64,000 nt of DNA from Acidobacteriota bacterium (lineage in GTDB: Bacteria > Acidobacteriota > Thermoanaerobaculia > Gp7-AA8): the NCBI GenBank assembly GCA_021781455.1, contig JAJXWV010000075.1, forward strand, positions 1-64,000, written 5' to 3'. The position numbers and the translations under genes were made by a program. The first letter of the stretch is position 1; each line of letters begins with the position of its first letter. Under the pieces are notes generated by a model. It searched no databases. It was not told the origin of the DNA and saw only the letters and a list, made by a program, of their open reading frames with translations. Below are positions 16,285 through 24,755 of this stretch, piece by piece.

Positions 16285-17724
16285 TCAGAGTGACGGCGGC
16301 ACGACTTTGCCGGCTGCGCTCATCCCGGCCAGCCTTCCGCTGGCCCACGCCCACTGGAAGTTGTAGCCCCCGATGCGGCCGTCGACGTCGAGGATCTCGC
16401 CGCAGAGATGCGCACCCGGACAGAGTCGCGACTCCATCGTCCCCACGTCGATCTCGTCGAGCGGCACGCCGCCGGCCGTCACTTCCGCGTAGTCGAAGCC
16501 GCGGTCGCGGACGACCGGCAAGGGCAGCTCCACGAAGACCCTGACCAGCCGGCGGCGCTCCTCTCTGGTCAATTTCACCAGCGCCGTCGTGGCGTCGAGG
16601 TCGACCGAGCGTGCCAGCGCCTCGACGATCCGCGCGGCGAGCATCCCGCGCAGAGCGCTTCCGATCGTGGCGCGCGGCTTCCGCTGCGCCTCGTCGATCA
16701 GCAGCGCCTCGAGCGACTCGAAGGATTGCTCCGGAATGACGTTCGCCACCAGCACCGGCGTTCCGCCCGCCGCTCCCTCGGCGATCCAGTGGCGGCTCAT
16801 GTCGAGGACCACCGGACCGCTGACGCCGAAGTGGGTGAACAGCAGCGAGCCGCGCTCGCGTCGAAGAACGCGCCCGCTCTCCGAACGGACGGAGAGCTCC
16901 GCGTCGGCGCTGGTGCCGCGCAGCCCGGTCAGCCAGTGATCCCTGGGAAAAACGAGCGGGACAAGGGCGGGAAGCGTCGGAACGATCATGTGGCCGAGGA
17001 TGGTTGCGAGCTCGTAGCCGAAGCCGTCGCTGCCCGTTTTGGCCACGCTGCGGCCGCCGGTGGCGAGGACGATGCGGGCCGCGGAGATCGTGCCGTGCTC
17101 GGTGCGCACGAGGAAGGGGGCTTCGTCCTGTTTTCTGCCGGTGACGCGCCCTCGCCTTCCCTTCGCGCTGGCCTGCTCGACCTGCGCAACAGCTCCGACG
17201 GCACTCCCGGTGCGCTGCGCGGCCTTGATCCCCTCGACGCGCCAGCCGCAGCGGACCACGGCGCCGGCATCGCGCGCCGCGTCGAGCAGGGCATCGAGAA
17301 CGGTGCGCGCCTGGTTCGTAACCGGAAAGAGCTTTCCCGTCGGTTCGCGCTTGAGCATCACGCCGAGGGACTCGAAAAACGCGATCGTCGCTTCGACGTC
17401 GAACGTGCGGAGCACCTTGGCGATGGCGTTGCGGTTGCCGTTGAAGTCGGCGGCGCCGACCTCGTCGTGAGTGACGTTGCAGCGGCCGCCGCCGGAGATG
17501 AGGATCTTCGCCCCGATCTTCTTCGCGCCGTCGAGGGCTATGGCACGCGCGCCGGCGCGGGCCGCGAAGATCGCCGCCATCAGCCCGGCCGCGCCCGCAC
17601 CGATGACCGCGACGTCGTACGGGCGGTCGTCGTCAGAGTCTAAATGTTGAATGTTCAATGTCGAATGCTGAAGGTTCGTAGCGCAGCATTCAACATTCAA
17701 CGTTGAACATTCAACATTGAACAT
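16285..17724 (-). CDS. BaiN/HI0933-type FAD-dependent oxidoreductase
   Basis: About 450-480 residues. An FAD-binding GAGAAGLMAAIFAARAGA motif, ISGGGRCNVTH, PTGKLFPVTNQARTVLDAL, LATGGRS and the C-terminal CGEILDVDGRIGGYNFQWAW identify the HI0933 (aminoacetone oxidase-like, BaiN-related) flavoproteins, whose physiological substrate is unclear. No normal start codon lies between the conserved core and the repeat at 17642-17733. Translation must begin inside the repeat, either at ATG 17724 or at an in-repeat TTG about five codons before the core. The C-terminal PPSL and the stop come from an R1 repeat, so both ends of the ORF are repeat-derived. Confidence 0.88.
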   Translation of the reverse strand: MFNVECSTLNVECCATNLQHSTLNIQHLDSDDDRPYDVAVIGAGAAGLMAAIFAARAGARAIALDGAKKIGAKILISGGGRCNVTHDEVGAADFNGNRNAIAKVLRTFDVEATIAFFESLGVMLKREPTGKLFPVTNQARTVLDALLDAARDAGAVVRCGWRVEGIKAAQRTGSAVGAVAQVEQASAKGRRGRVTGRKQDEAPFLVRTEHGTISAARIVLATGGRSVAKTGSDGFGYELATILGHMIVPTLPALVPLVFPRDHWLTGLRGTSADAELSVRSESGRVLRRERGSLLFTHFGVSGPVVLDMSRHWIAEGAAGGTPVLVANVIPEQSFESLEALLIDEAQRKPRATIGSALRGMLAARIVEALARSVDLDATTALVKLTREERRRLVRVFVELPLPVVRDRGFDYAEVTAGGVPLDEIDVGTMESRLCPGAHLCGEILDVDGRIGGYNFQWAWASGRLAGMSAAGKVVPPSL

Positions 17725-17733
17725 TCGGAATCC
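17642..17733. repeat. TTCAACAT octad hairpin at the flavoprotein gene start
   Basis: Left units ATGTTGAATGTTCAATG face right units CATTCAACATTCAACG and TTGAACATTCAACATTG around a loop GAAGGTTCGTAGCG. On the minus strand it is open in the frame of the flavoprotein gene and contains its only candidate start codons. Confidence 0.85.
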
Positions 17734-17797
17734 CGGCCCGTGACCATTCCGTCACGCCAATTCAACATTCGCCAATCACCTATTACCATTGGCGCCC

Positions 17798-20311
17798 ATG
17801 TTCCGCAGAACTGCCGCCCTGACAGCCCTGATCGCCCTCTTTCTCGTCTGCCCGTCCTTCGCGGCGCTCACCGAGAAGCCGGAAGACGCCGCGCAGATCC
17901 AGCTCGCGCTGAAGAAGCTGAACGTCCTCGGCAGCGCCCTCTACGTCGCCGCCCATCCCGACGACGAGAACACGGCCATGCTGGCCTGGCTCTCCAACGG
18001 CCGGCTCTATCGCGCCGGATATCTGGCCATGACCCGCGGCGACGGCGGCCAGAACCTTCTCGGCGACGAGAAAGGGCCGCTCCTCGGTGTGATCCGGACC
18101 CAGGAGCTGCTGGCCGCCCGCCGCATCGACGGCGCGGAGCAGTACTTCACCCGCGCCATCGACTTCGGCTACTCGAAAGGGCCCGGCGAGACGCTGGCCA
18201 TCTGGGGACACGACACGATCCTGGCCGACGTCGTCTGGATCATCCGCAAGTTCCAGCCGGACGTGATCGTCACCCGCTTCCCGACCACCGGCGAGGGCGG
18301 CCACGGCCACCACACGGCATCGGCAATCCTCGCCGGCGAAGCGTTCACCGCGGCGGCGGACCCGACGAAGTTTCCCGAGCAGCTCCACTACGTGAACGTC
18401 TGGCAGCCGCGCCGCCTCTTCTGGAACCGTTTCTCCTTCCGCCCCCTCGATCCGAACGATCCCTCCCTCGCGAAGTCGCTGCGCGTCGATCTCGGTGCCT
18501 ACAACCCGCTCCTCGGCCGCTCGTACACGGAGATCGCCGCCGAGAGCCGCAGCCAGCACAAGAGCCAGGGCTTCGGCTCGGCGGAGCGCCGCGGCACGTT
18601 CATCAACTACTTCAACCAGCTGGCCGGCGACCCGGCCACCACGGATATGTTCGAAGGCATCGACACGAGCTGGTCGCGCCTCCCCGGCGGCGACGCAGTC
18701 GGGAAGATCCTGCAGCAGGCATCGGACACGTTCGATCCGGAAGATCCGTCGAAGTCGATTCCCCTGCTTCTTCAGGCCCACGATGCGATGCAGAAGCTCG
18801 GGGCCTCGACGGCACTCGATCCCCGCCAGAACGCGTGGATGCCGGTCAAGATGCATGAGCTCGACGAGGTCATCCGCGCCTGCTCCGGAGTGGCCATCGA
18901 CGTGAGCGCCGCTGATTCCTCGGTCAATCCCGGCGGCGAGCTTCCGGTCAGCGTCACGGTCGTGAACCGCTCCGATTATCCGTGGACTCTGTCCGCCGTC
19001 GCCGGCATGTACGTGAATCCGGGAAAGGCAATTGGCGCGAAGCTGGCCAACAACGTTCCGGTCAAGGTCGAGGTCAATCTCAAGGTGCCGGACGACATGC
19101 CGTACTCGCAACCGTACTGGCTCGTCGACCCTCCGACGAAAGGAGCGTGGACGGTCCGGAACCAGCAGCTCATCGGCCTGCCGGAGAATCCGGTGCAGCT
19201 GCCGATCAACATCGCGCTCGACGATAACCAGATGCACACGATCGTCTACACGATGCCGGCGGTTTATCGCTGGACCGATCCGGTCCGCGGCGAGCAGGTG
19301 CGGAAGGTCGACGTCGTTCCTGACGTGACCGAGAACCTCGCCTCGAACGTCTACATCTTCCCCGAAGCGAAACCGAAGCCGGTCACGATCGCCCTGCACG
19401 ACTACGACGCGGCGGTCGCGGTCAACGTGCGTCTTCTCCTGCCGAAAGGCTGGAGCGCCACTCCGGAGAGCATGCCGGTGAAGTTCGAAAAGAAAGGCGA
19501 CGAGGCGCGGGCCACGTTTTCGGTGACGCCTCCGGCGGGCCGCTCGATCGACCAGCTCGCAGCCCAGGTCGAGCTGCCCAACGGCAAGAAGATCAGCCTC
19601 GGCGTCGTCGACATCAACTATCCGCACATTCCGGCGCAGCGCGTCTTCGGCGATGCGAACGCGAAGATCGTACGCGAAGACATCAAGAAGCGCGGCACGA
19701 GCATCGGCTACGTCATGGGATCGGGCGACGACGTGCCCGAGGCGCTGCGGCAGATCGGATACGAAGTGACGATGCTGACCGATGCCGACCTCGAGCGCGG
19801 CGACCTGTCGAAGTACGACGCCATCGTCACCGGCGTGCGGGCGTACAACACCCGCAAGATCCTGAAGATCGCCCAGCCGAAGCTCCTCGATTACGCGAAG
19901 GACGGCGGCACGCTGGTCGTGCAGTACAACACGCTCGACGAGCTGCTCATCCCCTCGCCCGGCCCATACCCGTTCAGGATCACGCACGACCGCGTGACCG
20001 TGGAAGAGGCGCCGGTGAAATTCCTCGCGCCGGACAACCCGCTCCTCAACACGCCAAACAAGATCACGGAAGACGATTTCAAGGACTGGGTCCAGGAGCG
20101 CGGGCTGTACTTCACGACGAACTGGGATCCGAAATACACGGCGGTCCTGTCGTCACACGATCCGGGGGAGCCCGATCGCGATGGCGGCGAGCTCTATACC
20201 CGCTACGGCAAGGGGGTGTTCATCTACACGAGCTACGACTGGTTCCGCCAGCTACCCGCCGGGGTTCCGGGCGCGTACAAGCTGTTCGCGAACATGGTGT
20301 CGGCGAGGTAG
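17798..20311 (+). CDS. Secreted PIG-L/LmbE deacetylase with C-terminal beta and GATase-like domains
   Basis: 837 residues. A signal peptide (about 1-22) supports ATG 17798 over the TTG nine bases upstream. The N-terminal PIG-L domain has AHPDDE (His53-Glu57) and the second zinc site GGHGHHTAS. Around 365-480 there is a domain with NPGGELPVSVTVVNRSDYPW resembling NEW3/CARDB-type modules. The C-terminal part (about 640-830, YEVTMLTDADLERGDLSKYD) resembles a ThuA/GATase1-like fold. The family is common in Acidobacteriota and Bacteroidota and is thought to de-N-acetylate glycans, but the substrate is unknown. Intergenic spacing suggests a single-gene unit. Confidence 0.88.
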   Translation: MFRRTAALTALIALFLVCPSFAALTEKPEDAAQIQLALKKLNVLGSALYVAAHPDDENTAMLAWLSNGRLYRAGYLAMTRGDGGQNLLGDEKGPLLGVIRTQELLAARRIDGAEQYFTRAIDFGYSKGPGETLAIWGHDTILADVVWIIRKFQPDVIVTRFPTTGEGGHGHHTASAILAGEAFTAAADPTKFPEQLHYVNVWQPRRLFWNRFSFRPLDPNDPSLAKSLRVDLGAYNPLLGRSYTEIAAESRSQHKSQGFGSAERRGTFINYFNQLAGDPATTDMFEGIDTSWSRLPGGDAVGKILQQASDTFDPEDPSKSIPLLLQAHDAMQKLGASTALDPRQNAWMPVKMHELDEVIRACSGVAIDVSAADSSVNPGGELPVSVTVVNRSDYPWTLSAVAGMYVNPGKAIGAKLANNVPVKVEVNLKVPDDMPYSQPYWLVDPPTKGAWTVRNQQLIGLPENPVQLPINIALDDNQMHTIVYTMPAVYRWTDPVRGEQVRKVDVVPDVTENLASNVYIFPEAKPKPVTIALHDYDAAVAVNVRLLLPKGWSATPESMPVKFEKKGDEARATFSVTPPAGRSIDQLAAQVELPNGKKISLGVVDINYPHIPAQRVFGDANAKIVREDIKKRGTSIGYVMGSGDDVPEALRQIGYEVTMLTDADLERGDLSKYDAIVTGVRAYNTRKILKIAQPKLLDYAKDGGTLVVQYNTLDELLIPSPGPYPFRITHDRVTVEEAPVKFLAPDNPLLNTPNKITEDDFKDWVQERGLYFTTNWDPKYTAVLSSHDPGEPDRDGGELYTRYGKGVFIYTSYDWFRQLPAGVPGAYKLFANMVSAR

Positions 20312-20337
20312 GGCGCAGGAGAAGATCGCAGATCGCC

Positions 20338-20545
20338 CCCCGTCACTCTGAGCCGGCGTAACCGCGGGGGCGGTGGATGGGTGGGAGCGGTGGAGCGCGG
20401 CGAAGAGTCTCTTACCGGGACGATGAGCCGGCTCGAGCGGAGTGACGGCGGGCTCACCGCGATCGTGCAATCTGGAGACTCTTCGCCGCGCTGCGCCGCT
20501 CCCCCCCACCGCCAGCCCGCGGCTCCGCCGGCTCAGAGTGACGGT
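20338..20545. repeat. Palindromic intergenic element, family R1 (long-centre copy)
   Basis: CCGTCACTCTGAGCCGGCG and CGCCGGCTCAGAGTGACGG ends; centre with GAAGAGTCTCTTACCGGGAC, GATCGTGCAATCTGGAGAC. It is preceded by a short GATCGCAGATCGCC unit at 20326 and followed by CCTGCGATCTGCCATCTGCG up to 20655, so an R1 copy appears to sit within the loop of a GATCGCA hairpin. It lies between convergent genes in a gap of 344 bases with no gene. Confidence 0.85.
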
Positions 20546-20655
20546 GGGGCGTCATTTGTTTTCCTCCAATGAAAAAGGAGCAGGTCCGAACCGGACGCGC
20601 CGCCTTTTCTGATGCTTGCAGTTCCTCCAGCCACCTGCGATCTGCCATCTGCGAT

Positions 20656-21522
20656 CTATTTCGACCACTCGCCGATCGAGGCGTTGATCTCGCCGGCGAG
20701 CTCCTTGTCCTTGTCGGTCGTCAGCTTGAGCGCCTGCTGGGCGGTCTGGATCGCGGCGGCGCGGTCGCCGGCCTTGGCCTGCATGCGAGCCTTGAGGTAG
20801 AGGTTCGATGGGGTCGCTTTCGCTTTGATCGAGGCGTCGACCCACTTCGCAGCGTCCTCGTTCAGGCCGGCGTTGAACGCGAAATTCGCGGCGCGGTTGG
20901 CGGTCTGCCAGTCGCCGGCAGCGGCTTTGGCCACGGCGTCGCGGGCGTTGGCCATCACCTTCGCCGTCGTGTTCGTGTTCACGGTGAACGGAACGGCCAG
21001 GTTCTCCCAGCGCAGCTGCACGGTGGCCGTGTCGGTGCTGACGTTCGGGAACTCGTACGTCAGCCACTCGGTGAATGGCACCTTCTGCGGAGTGGCGGCG
21101 ACCTTCAGTGCGTCTTTCGTCGCGTCATAGCTGTAGGCTCCCCACTGCTTGGCGACGGTGTTGAAGATGAGAGTCCAGTCGCCCTGCGTCGGGATGGCGA
21201 AGAAGGCGTACGTGCCCTTCGGGAGAGTGTGGCCGTTGACTGTGACGTCGTCGCTGAACGAGATCGTGGTGGCCTCGTTGGCGCCGGTGCGCCACGGCTG
21301 GCCGTAAGGCACGAGCGCGCCCCAGATCTGACGTCCCTTCACGCCGGGGCGGTGATAGGTGATGGTGATGTCGGTCAGCCCGACTGTCTGGCTGACCGAG
21401 GCCGCCTGACTGACGGCGGGATATCGCACCTGCGGAGCGGGAGCGGCCGCCGGGGCCGCCATCTGCGCCGCCAGCGGCAGTGCCACGATGGCGACGAGTG
21501 CGAAGAACAGAGCTTTGCGCAT
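20656..21522 (-). CDS. DUF2911 domain-containing secreted protein
   Basis: 288 residues. The start at 21522 is backed by AAAGGAG five to six bases upstream and by a signal peptide (about 1-18). The DUF2911 core is easily seen: ITITYHRPGVKGRQIWGALV, PYGQPWRTGANEATTISFS, LPKGTYAFFAIPTQGDWTLI and QWGAYSYDATKDALKV. After about residue 190 there is a helical, TPR-like tail (ANRAANFAFNAGLNEDAAKW, LYLKARMQAKAGDRAAAIQT). Family function is unknown; it is frequent in Acidobacteriota and Bacteroidota. The stop codon lies in TAGATCGCAGAT, the edge of a heptad array. Confidence 0.92.
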   Translation of the reverse strand: MRKALFFALVAIVALPLAAQMAAPAAAPAPQVRYPAVSQAASVSQTVGLTDITITYHRPGVKGRQIWGALVPYGQPWRTGANEATTISFSDDVTVNGHTLPKGTYAFFAIPTQGDWTLIFNTVAKQWGAYSYDATKDALKVAATPQKVPFTEWLTYEFPNVSTDTATVQLRWENLAVPFTVNTNTTAKVMANARDAVAKAAAGDWQTANRAANFAFNAGLNEDAAKWVDASIKAKATPSNLYLKARMQAKAGDRAAAIQTAQQALKLTTDKDKELAGEINASIGEWSK

Positions 21523-21568
21523 GGATTCTCCTTTCCGATTTCGAACCGCCGGATCGTAGCAGAAGTGC

Positions 21569-21690
21569 AGACTGCAGACCGCAGACCGCAGACCGCAGAC
21601 CGCAGACCACAGACCACAGACCACAGACCGCAGACCGCGGAAGCGGCACGATCGGGCTGCGGCCCGCGGTCCGTCGTCTGCGGTCTCTCC
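21569..21690. repeat. GACCGCA heptad hairpin upstream of the DUF2911 gene
   Basis: About ten 7-base units (GACCGCA and GACCACA) on the left, a short complementary right arm GTCTGCGGTCTC, and a loop with GCGGCACGATCGGGCTGCGG. A longer copy with the same unit and a similar GCGGCACG-containing loop lies at 51658-51838. The remaining sequence to 21924 holds an octad array (21854-21893) and about 160 bases (21691-21853) in which I see no gene. Confidence 0.85.
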
Positions 21691-21853
21691 TCACTGCCAG
21701 AGGAACCAGCGTCCGTCGAGCAGCGTCTTCTGCCCGCAGCCGTCGGCGGCGAAGCCGGAGAAGGGGCGATCATAACGGGTTGCGCGGTCGCCTCGTCTCT
21801 TCTTTGAACGTTCAAGGCGGAACATTCCAGATTCGGCATAACCACACGGCCAT

Positions 21854-21893
21854 ACACCGCGTAACCGCGTAACCGCGCAACCGCGTAACCCCT
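21854..21893. repeat. CCGCGTAA octad array
   Basis: Four tandem 8-base units CCGCGTAA/CCGCGCAA without a visible partner arm, the same unit as the hairpin at 9463-9597. It ends about 30 bases before the next start codon. Confidence 0.75.
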
Positions 21894-21924
21894 CCCACCC
21901 GCCCACCCGCGCTACCATTACAGA

Positions 21925-22500
21925 ATGCCCGTCGCCCTCGCGATCCTCCTCGGCGTCGGCCTCGCAGCATCTGCCGGGCTCAATGCCTTCGTGCCCCTGC
22001 TCTTCCTCTCCGCGGCCGCGCATTTTCACCTCGCCGGCATCGCCCTCGGCGAGCACTTCTCCTGGCTCGCCTCCGAGACCGCGCTCCTGGTGCTGCTCAT
22101 CGCCACTCTCGTCGAGCTGATCGCCGACAAGTTCCCGGCTGCCGATCACGCGCTGCACATGGTCGGCATGGTGATCCGTCCGCTGGCCGGGGCGCTTGCG
22201 GCGGCTTCCGTCTTCACCAGGTCCGATCCGGTGATCGCCGGAGTGGTGGCGATCATGGTGGCCGCGCCGACCTCGCTGGCGGTCAACAGCGCCAAGGCGG
22301 CCACGCGGGTGGCTTCGACGGTGTCGACCTTCGGATGCGCGAATCCGATCCTCTCACTGATCGAGGACTTCATCTCACTGGCCGTCGCCGCGATCTCGAT
22401 CTTCGCGCCGCTTCTCGTTCCCGTCGTGCTGGCCGTCTTCGTGCTGGCGCTCGTCGCGATCACCCGCCGGCTGCGCCGGACAGCTCCCGCGCCACCGTAG
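21925..22500 (+). CDS. DUF4126 family membrane protein
   Basis: A 191-residue integral membrane protein with about five hydrophobic segments. LGVGLAASAGLNAFVPLLFL at the N terminus, ELIADKFPAADHALH, IRPLAGALAAASVF and TRVASTVSTFGCANPILSLIEDF are characteristic of DUF4126. Function is unknown. It begins just after an octad repeat, with no clear Shine-Dalgarno. Confidence 0.88.
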   Translation: MPVALAILLGVGLAASAGLNAFVPLLFLSAAAHFHLAGIALGEHFSWLASETALLVLLIATLVELIADKFPAADHALHMVGMVIRPLAGALAAASVFTRSDPVIAGVVAIMVAAPTSLAVNSAKAATRVASTVSTFGCANPILSLIEDFISLAVAAISIFAPLLVPVVLAVFVLALVAITRRLRRTAPAPP

Positions 22501-22522
22501 GGACGCGCAGCCGCGCGCCCGC

Positions 22523-22551
22523 TCAGGACTCACGACTCACGACTCAGGTCG
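22523..22551. repeat. ACTCAGG heptad arm
   Basis: Units GCTCAGGACTCACGACTCACG and ACTCAGG between convergent genes. On the minus strand it supplies the stop (CCG ACC TGA) of the 5'-nucleotidase gene. A short GGGACGCGCAGCCGCGCGCCC palindrome precedes it. Confidence 0.75.
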
Positions 22552-24304
22552 GTGGCGGCGCGTTCAGCACGCTGATCCTGCCGTCGAGCTTCGGTGCGAG
22601 CGGCTGCGGCATCCGGCGGAGACCCTCGATCAACACGTCGCGCATCATGCGTGACTGATCGACGCTGAGGCGCGCGGGCGGAATCGTCTGCGTGACGGGG
22701 AGCAGCCCATCGCCGCCGTTGGCCAGGAAGTCCGGCATGGCCACGCGGTAGAGCGCCGCAGGATCGAGCGGCGTGCCGTCGCTCTTCGTGATCGAGACCA
22801 CGGGATCGCCTGCGCGTTTCGCGGCGTCGGCAACGAAGCGCAGGCCGCTCACCTGCAGGATCCCGCGATCACCCTTCACGCTCAGCCCGATGAGGTCCGC
22901 GATCTGCGCGCCGGTCATGGTGACGATGGCCGGGTAGTTGTCGAACGGGCTCACTTCGAAAATCTGCTCGAAGGTGAGGTCGCCCGCGGGCAGCGGCGAG
23001 CGCAGGCCGCCCGGATTCATGACCGCGAAGTCCGCACCGGTGGCGATGCGCGTGGCATCGGCGGTGAGGTCGCCGAGGGTTGATTCGCGCTCGAAGCCAT
23101 TGGTGAAGGTTCCGCTGGTTCGGATGCCGACGAGCTCGGCACGCTTGGCGGCGACGCGCTCGAGGTAGGGCTGGATGACGGCGGTGATGCGGGCATCGGC
23201 GTGGATCACCTCGCCCTCGTACACGCGGGGCACGAACTCGACCGCCGCCGGCGCGTGGCGCGGGTCGCACTCCTCGGTGCCCCTGAAAACATCCGTACAG
23301 ACCATCGTGGGCGGCCGAATCCGGCTGCGAGCGGCAACGGCCCGATGGGCCGAGGGATCGACCCAGAGATCGATTGTCGAGAACGCTTCGCCGTACGGGA
23401 GCGCCTGCGCTGCCGGAACTCCGTTCACGAGCTCGCGCATCTGCTGGTGCGTATGCCCGGCGAAGTAGGCGTCGATGGTTCCGCGCGGCAGGGCCTCCAG
23501 GAAGCGCATGGCCTCCTGTTTCTCATCGCAGCTGGCGACGTCGTTCACGTCGACGAGGTCCGTGCAGCGGCCTCCCATGTGGGCGATGACCACGATCGCG
23601 TCGGCTCCGGCGGCGCGGGCCTCCTGCGCGGCGCGCTCGGCGGCCGGAACCGGATCGGTGAATGCCAGGGTGGCCACGTTCGAGGCCACGGTCGTGTTGG
23701 GCGTATCGGGCGTGGACAGACCGACGATGCCGAGCTTCACGCCGCCGACATCGGTGATGATCCACGGCTTGGCCCATGACGGCGTGCGCCCGGTGGCCTT
23801 CTCGACCATGTTCGCGGAGAGGAAGGGAAAGCTGGCCAGGCGGGCGTTGCGCTTCAGGGCGCCTAACGGGTCCTCTCCCGGCGTGCGCACCACCGAGTCG
23901 GGCCCGACCGGACCGTAGTCGAACTCGTGGTTGCCCACCGCGGATGCCGTGTAGCCGATGGCGTTGTAGGCCCGCACGACCGGCTCGCCTTCGAACAGGT
24001 TCGACTCCAGCGTCCCCTGGAAGAGATCGCCGGAATCGACGACCACGACGTGTCCGGGATTCGCCGCGCGCAGGGCGTCGAGGTATCCCGCCAGGACGTC
24101 CACTCCCCCATAGCGGATGCGCAGCGGGGTGTTCTTGACGGCCTCAGTGTGTCCGTCGAACCAGCCGTGGACGTCGGTCGTGCCGACGATGACGATGTGC
24201 ACGGGCGCACTGGCCGAGGCAGCCGGAGCGGTGACCGGCGGCACGGCCGTCGTGCAGGCGAAGGCGAAGGCGAGGAACAGAAGGAGGCTGGCGGTGCGTT
24301 TCAT
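22544..24304 (-). CDS. Lipoprotein 5'-nucleotidase/metallophosphatase (UshA-like)
   Basis: 586 residues. The signal ends FAFACTT, a plausible lipobox, so it is probably membrane-anchored in the periplasm. The metallophosphatase domain (about 35-310) has GTTDVHGWFDGH, DSGDLFQGT, AVGNHEFDYG, VIAHMGG and FAGHTHQQ. The 5'-nucleotidase C-terminal substrate domain (about 370-560) has ADATRIATGADFAVMNPGGLRSPL and FEVSPFDNYPAIVTM. It hydrolyses nucleotides or UDP-sugars for phosphate and nucleoside salvage. Gene organisation suggests independent transcription. Confidence 0.93.
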   Translation of the reverse strand: MKRTASLLLFLAFAFACTTAVPPVTAPAASASAPVHIVIVGTTDVHGWFDGHTEAVKNTPLRIRYGGVDVLAGYLDALRAANPGHVVVVDSGDLFQGTLESNLFEGEPVVRAYNAIGYTASAVGNHEFDYGPVGPDSVVRTPGEDPLGALKRNARLASFPFLSANMVEKATGRTPSWAKPWIITDVGGVKLGIVGLSTPDTPNTTVASNVATLAFTDPVPAAERAAQEARAAGADAIVVIAHMGGRCTDLVDVNDVASCDEKQEAMRFLEALPRGTIDAYFAGHTHQQMRELVNGVPAAQALPYGEAFSTIDLWVDPSAHRAVAARSRIRPPTMVCTDVFRGTEECDPRHAPAAVEFVPRVYEGEVIHADARITAVIQPYLERVAAKRAELVGIRTSGTFTNGFERESTLGDLTADATRIATGADFAVMNPGGLRSPLPAGDLTFEQIFEVSPFDNYPAIVTMTGAQIADLIGLSVKGDRGILQVSGLRFVADAAKRAGDPVVSITKSDGTPLDPAALYRVAMPDFLANGGDGLLPVTQTIPPARLSVDQSRMMRDVLIEGLRRMPQPLAPKLDGRISVLNAPPPT

Positions 24305-24318
24305 GCGGCGGAGATCAT

Positions 24319-24398
24319 AAGTCCTGAGTGCTGAGTCCTGAGTCCTGAGGCGCAGGAGCGATCCACTCCGGGACTCGGCATTCAGGACTCAGGACTCG
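24319..24398. repeat. TGAGTCC heptad hairpin between divergent genes
   Basis: Left arm CCTGAGTGCTGAGTCCTGAG, loop GCGCAGGAGCGATCCACTCCGG, right arm ATTCAGGACTCAGGACTCG. The right arm ends at the ATG of the DUF2784 gene; the left end is 14 bases from the 5'-nucleotidase start. Any promoters of these divergent genes must overlap the hairpin. Confidence 0.85.
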
Positions 24399-24755
24399 AT
24401 GCGCATGCTTTACCATGCCGCCGCCACTGCCGTTGCGGTGATCCATTTTGCGTTCATCGCCTTCGTCGTTCTCGGAGGATTTCTCGTCCTGCGGTGGCGA
24501 TGGGTCGCGTGGCTGCACATCCCGGCGGCGGTATGGGGCACCCTGATCGAGCTCGCCGGCTGGTATTGTCCTCTGACGAAAGTGGAGAACGCCCTTCTTC
24601 ACAAGGCTGGCGAGGCCGGATACAGCGACGGCTTCGTGGCCCATTACATCTTTTCGCTGATTTATCCTTCGGGATTGACGCGCGGGCTGGAGATCGCCAT
24701 CGGGCTGGTCGTGCTCGCCGTGAACGTGGGTGCGTACGTGAGAGTGCTTCGTTGA
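24399..24755 (+). CDS. DUF2784 family membrane protein
   Basis: 118 residues with three to four hydrophobic helices. The pattern VIHFAFIAFVVLGGFLVLRW, WGTLIELAGWYCPLTKVENA and FVAHYIFSLIYPSGL is typical of DUF2784, of unknown function. The stop codon overlaps the proposed TTG start of the DEAD-box helicase gene (TTGA), which suggests coupled translation. Confidence 0.9.
   Translation: MRMLYHAAATAVAVIHFAFIAFVVLGGFLVLRWRWVAWLHIPAAVWGTLIELAGWYCPLTKVENALLHKAGEAGYSDGFVAHYIFSLIYPSGLTRGLEIAIGLVVLAVNVGAYVRVLR

Noticed and set aside
21569-21690. CRISPR-like array
   Set aside because: Repeats are 7 bases in direct tandem without spacers and with a complementary arm on the other side; no cas genes in the window. 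The same holds for 51658-51838, 3549-3701 and 57664-57848.
20569-21807. Long plus-strand frame opposite the DUF2911 gene
   Set aside because: It is the antisense shadow of the DUF2911 gene and runs through the heptad repeats; Arg/Gly-rich with no motif. Many similar long antisense frames here arise from high GC content.
21691-21853. Possible gene remnant (minus strand ending ...CGQKTLLDGRWFLWQ)
   Set aside because: The last 30 residues look protein-like, but I could not assign a family and the frame upstream is repeat sequence. Too weak to call a pseudogene.
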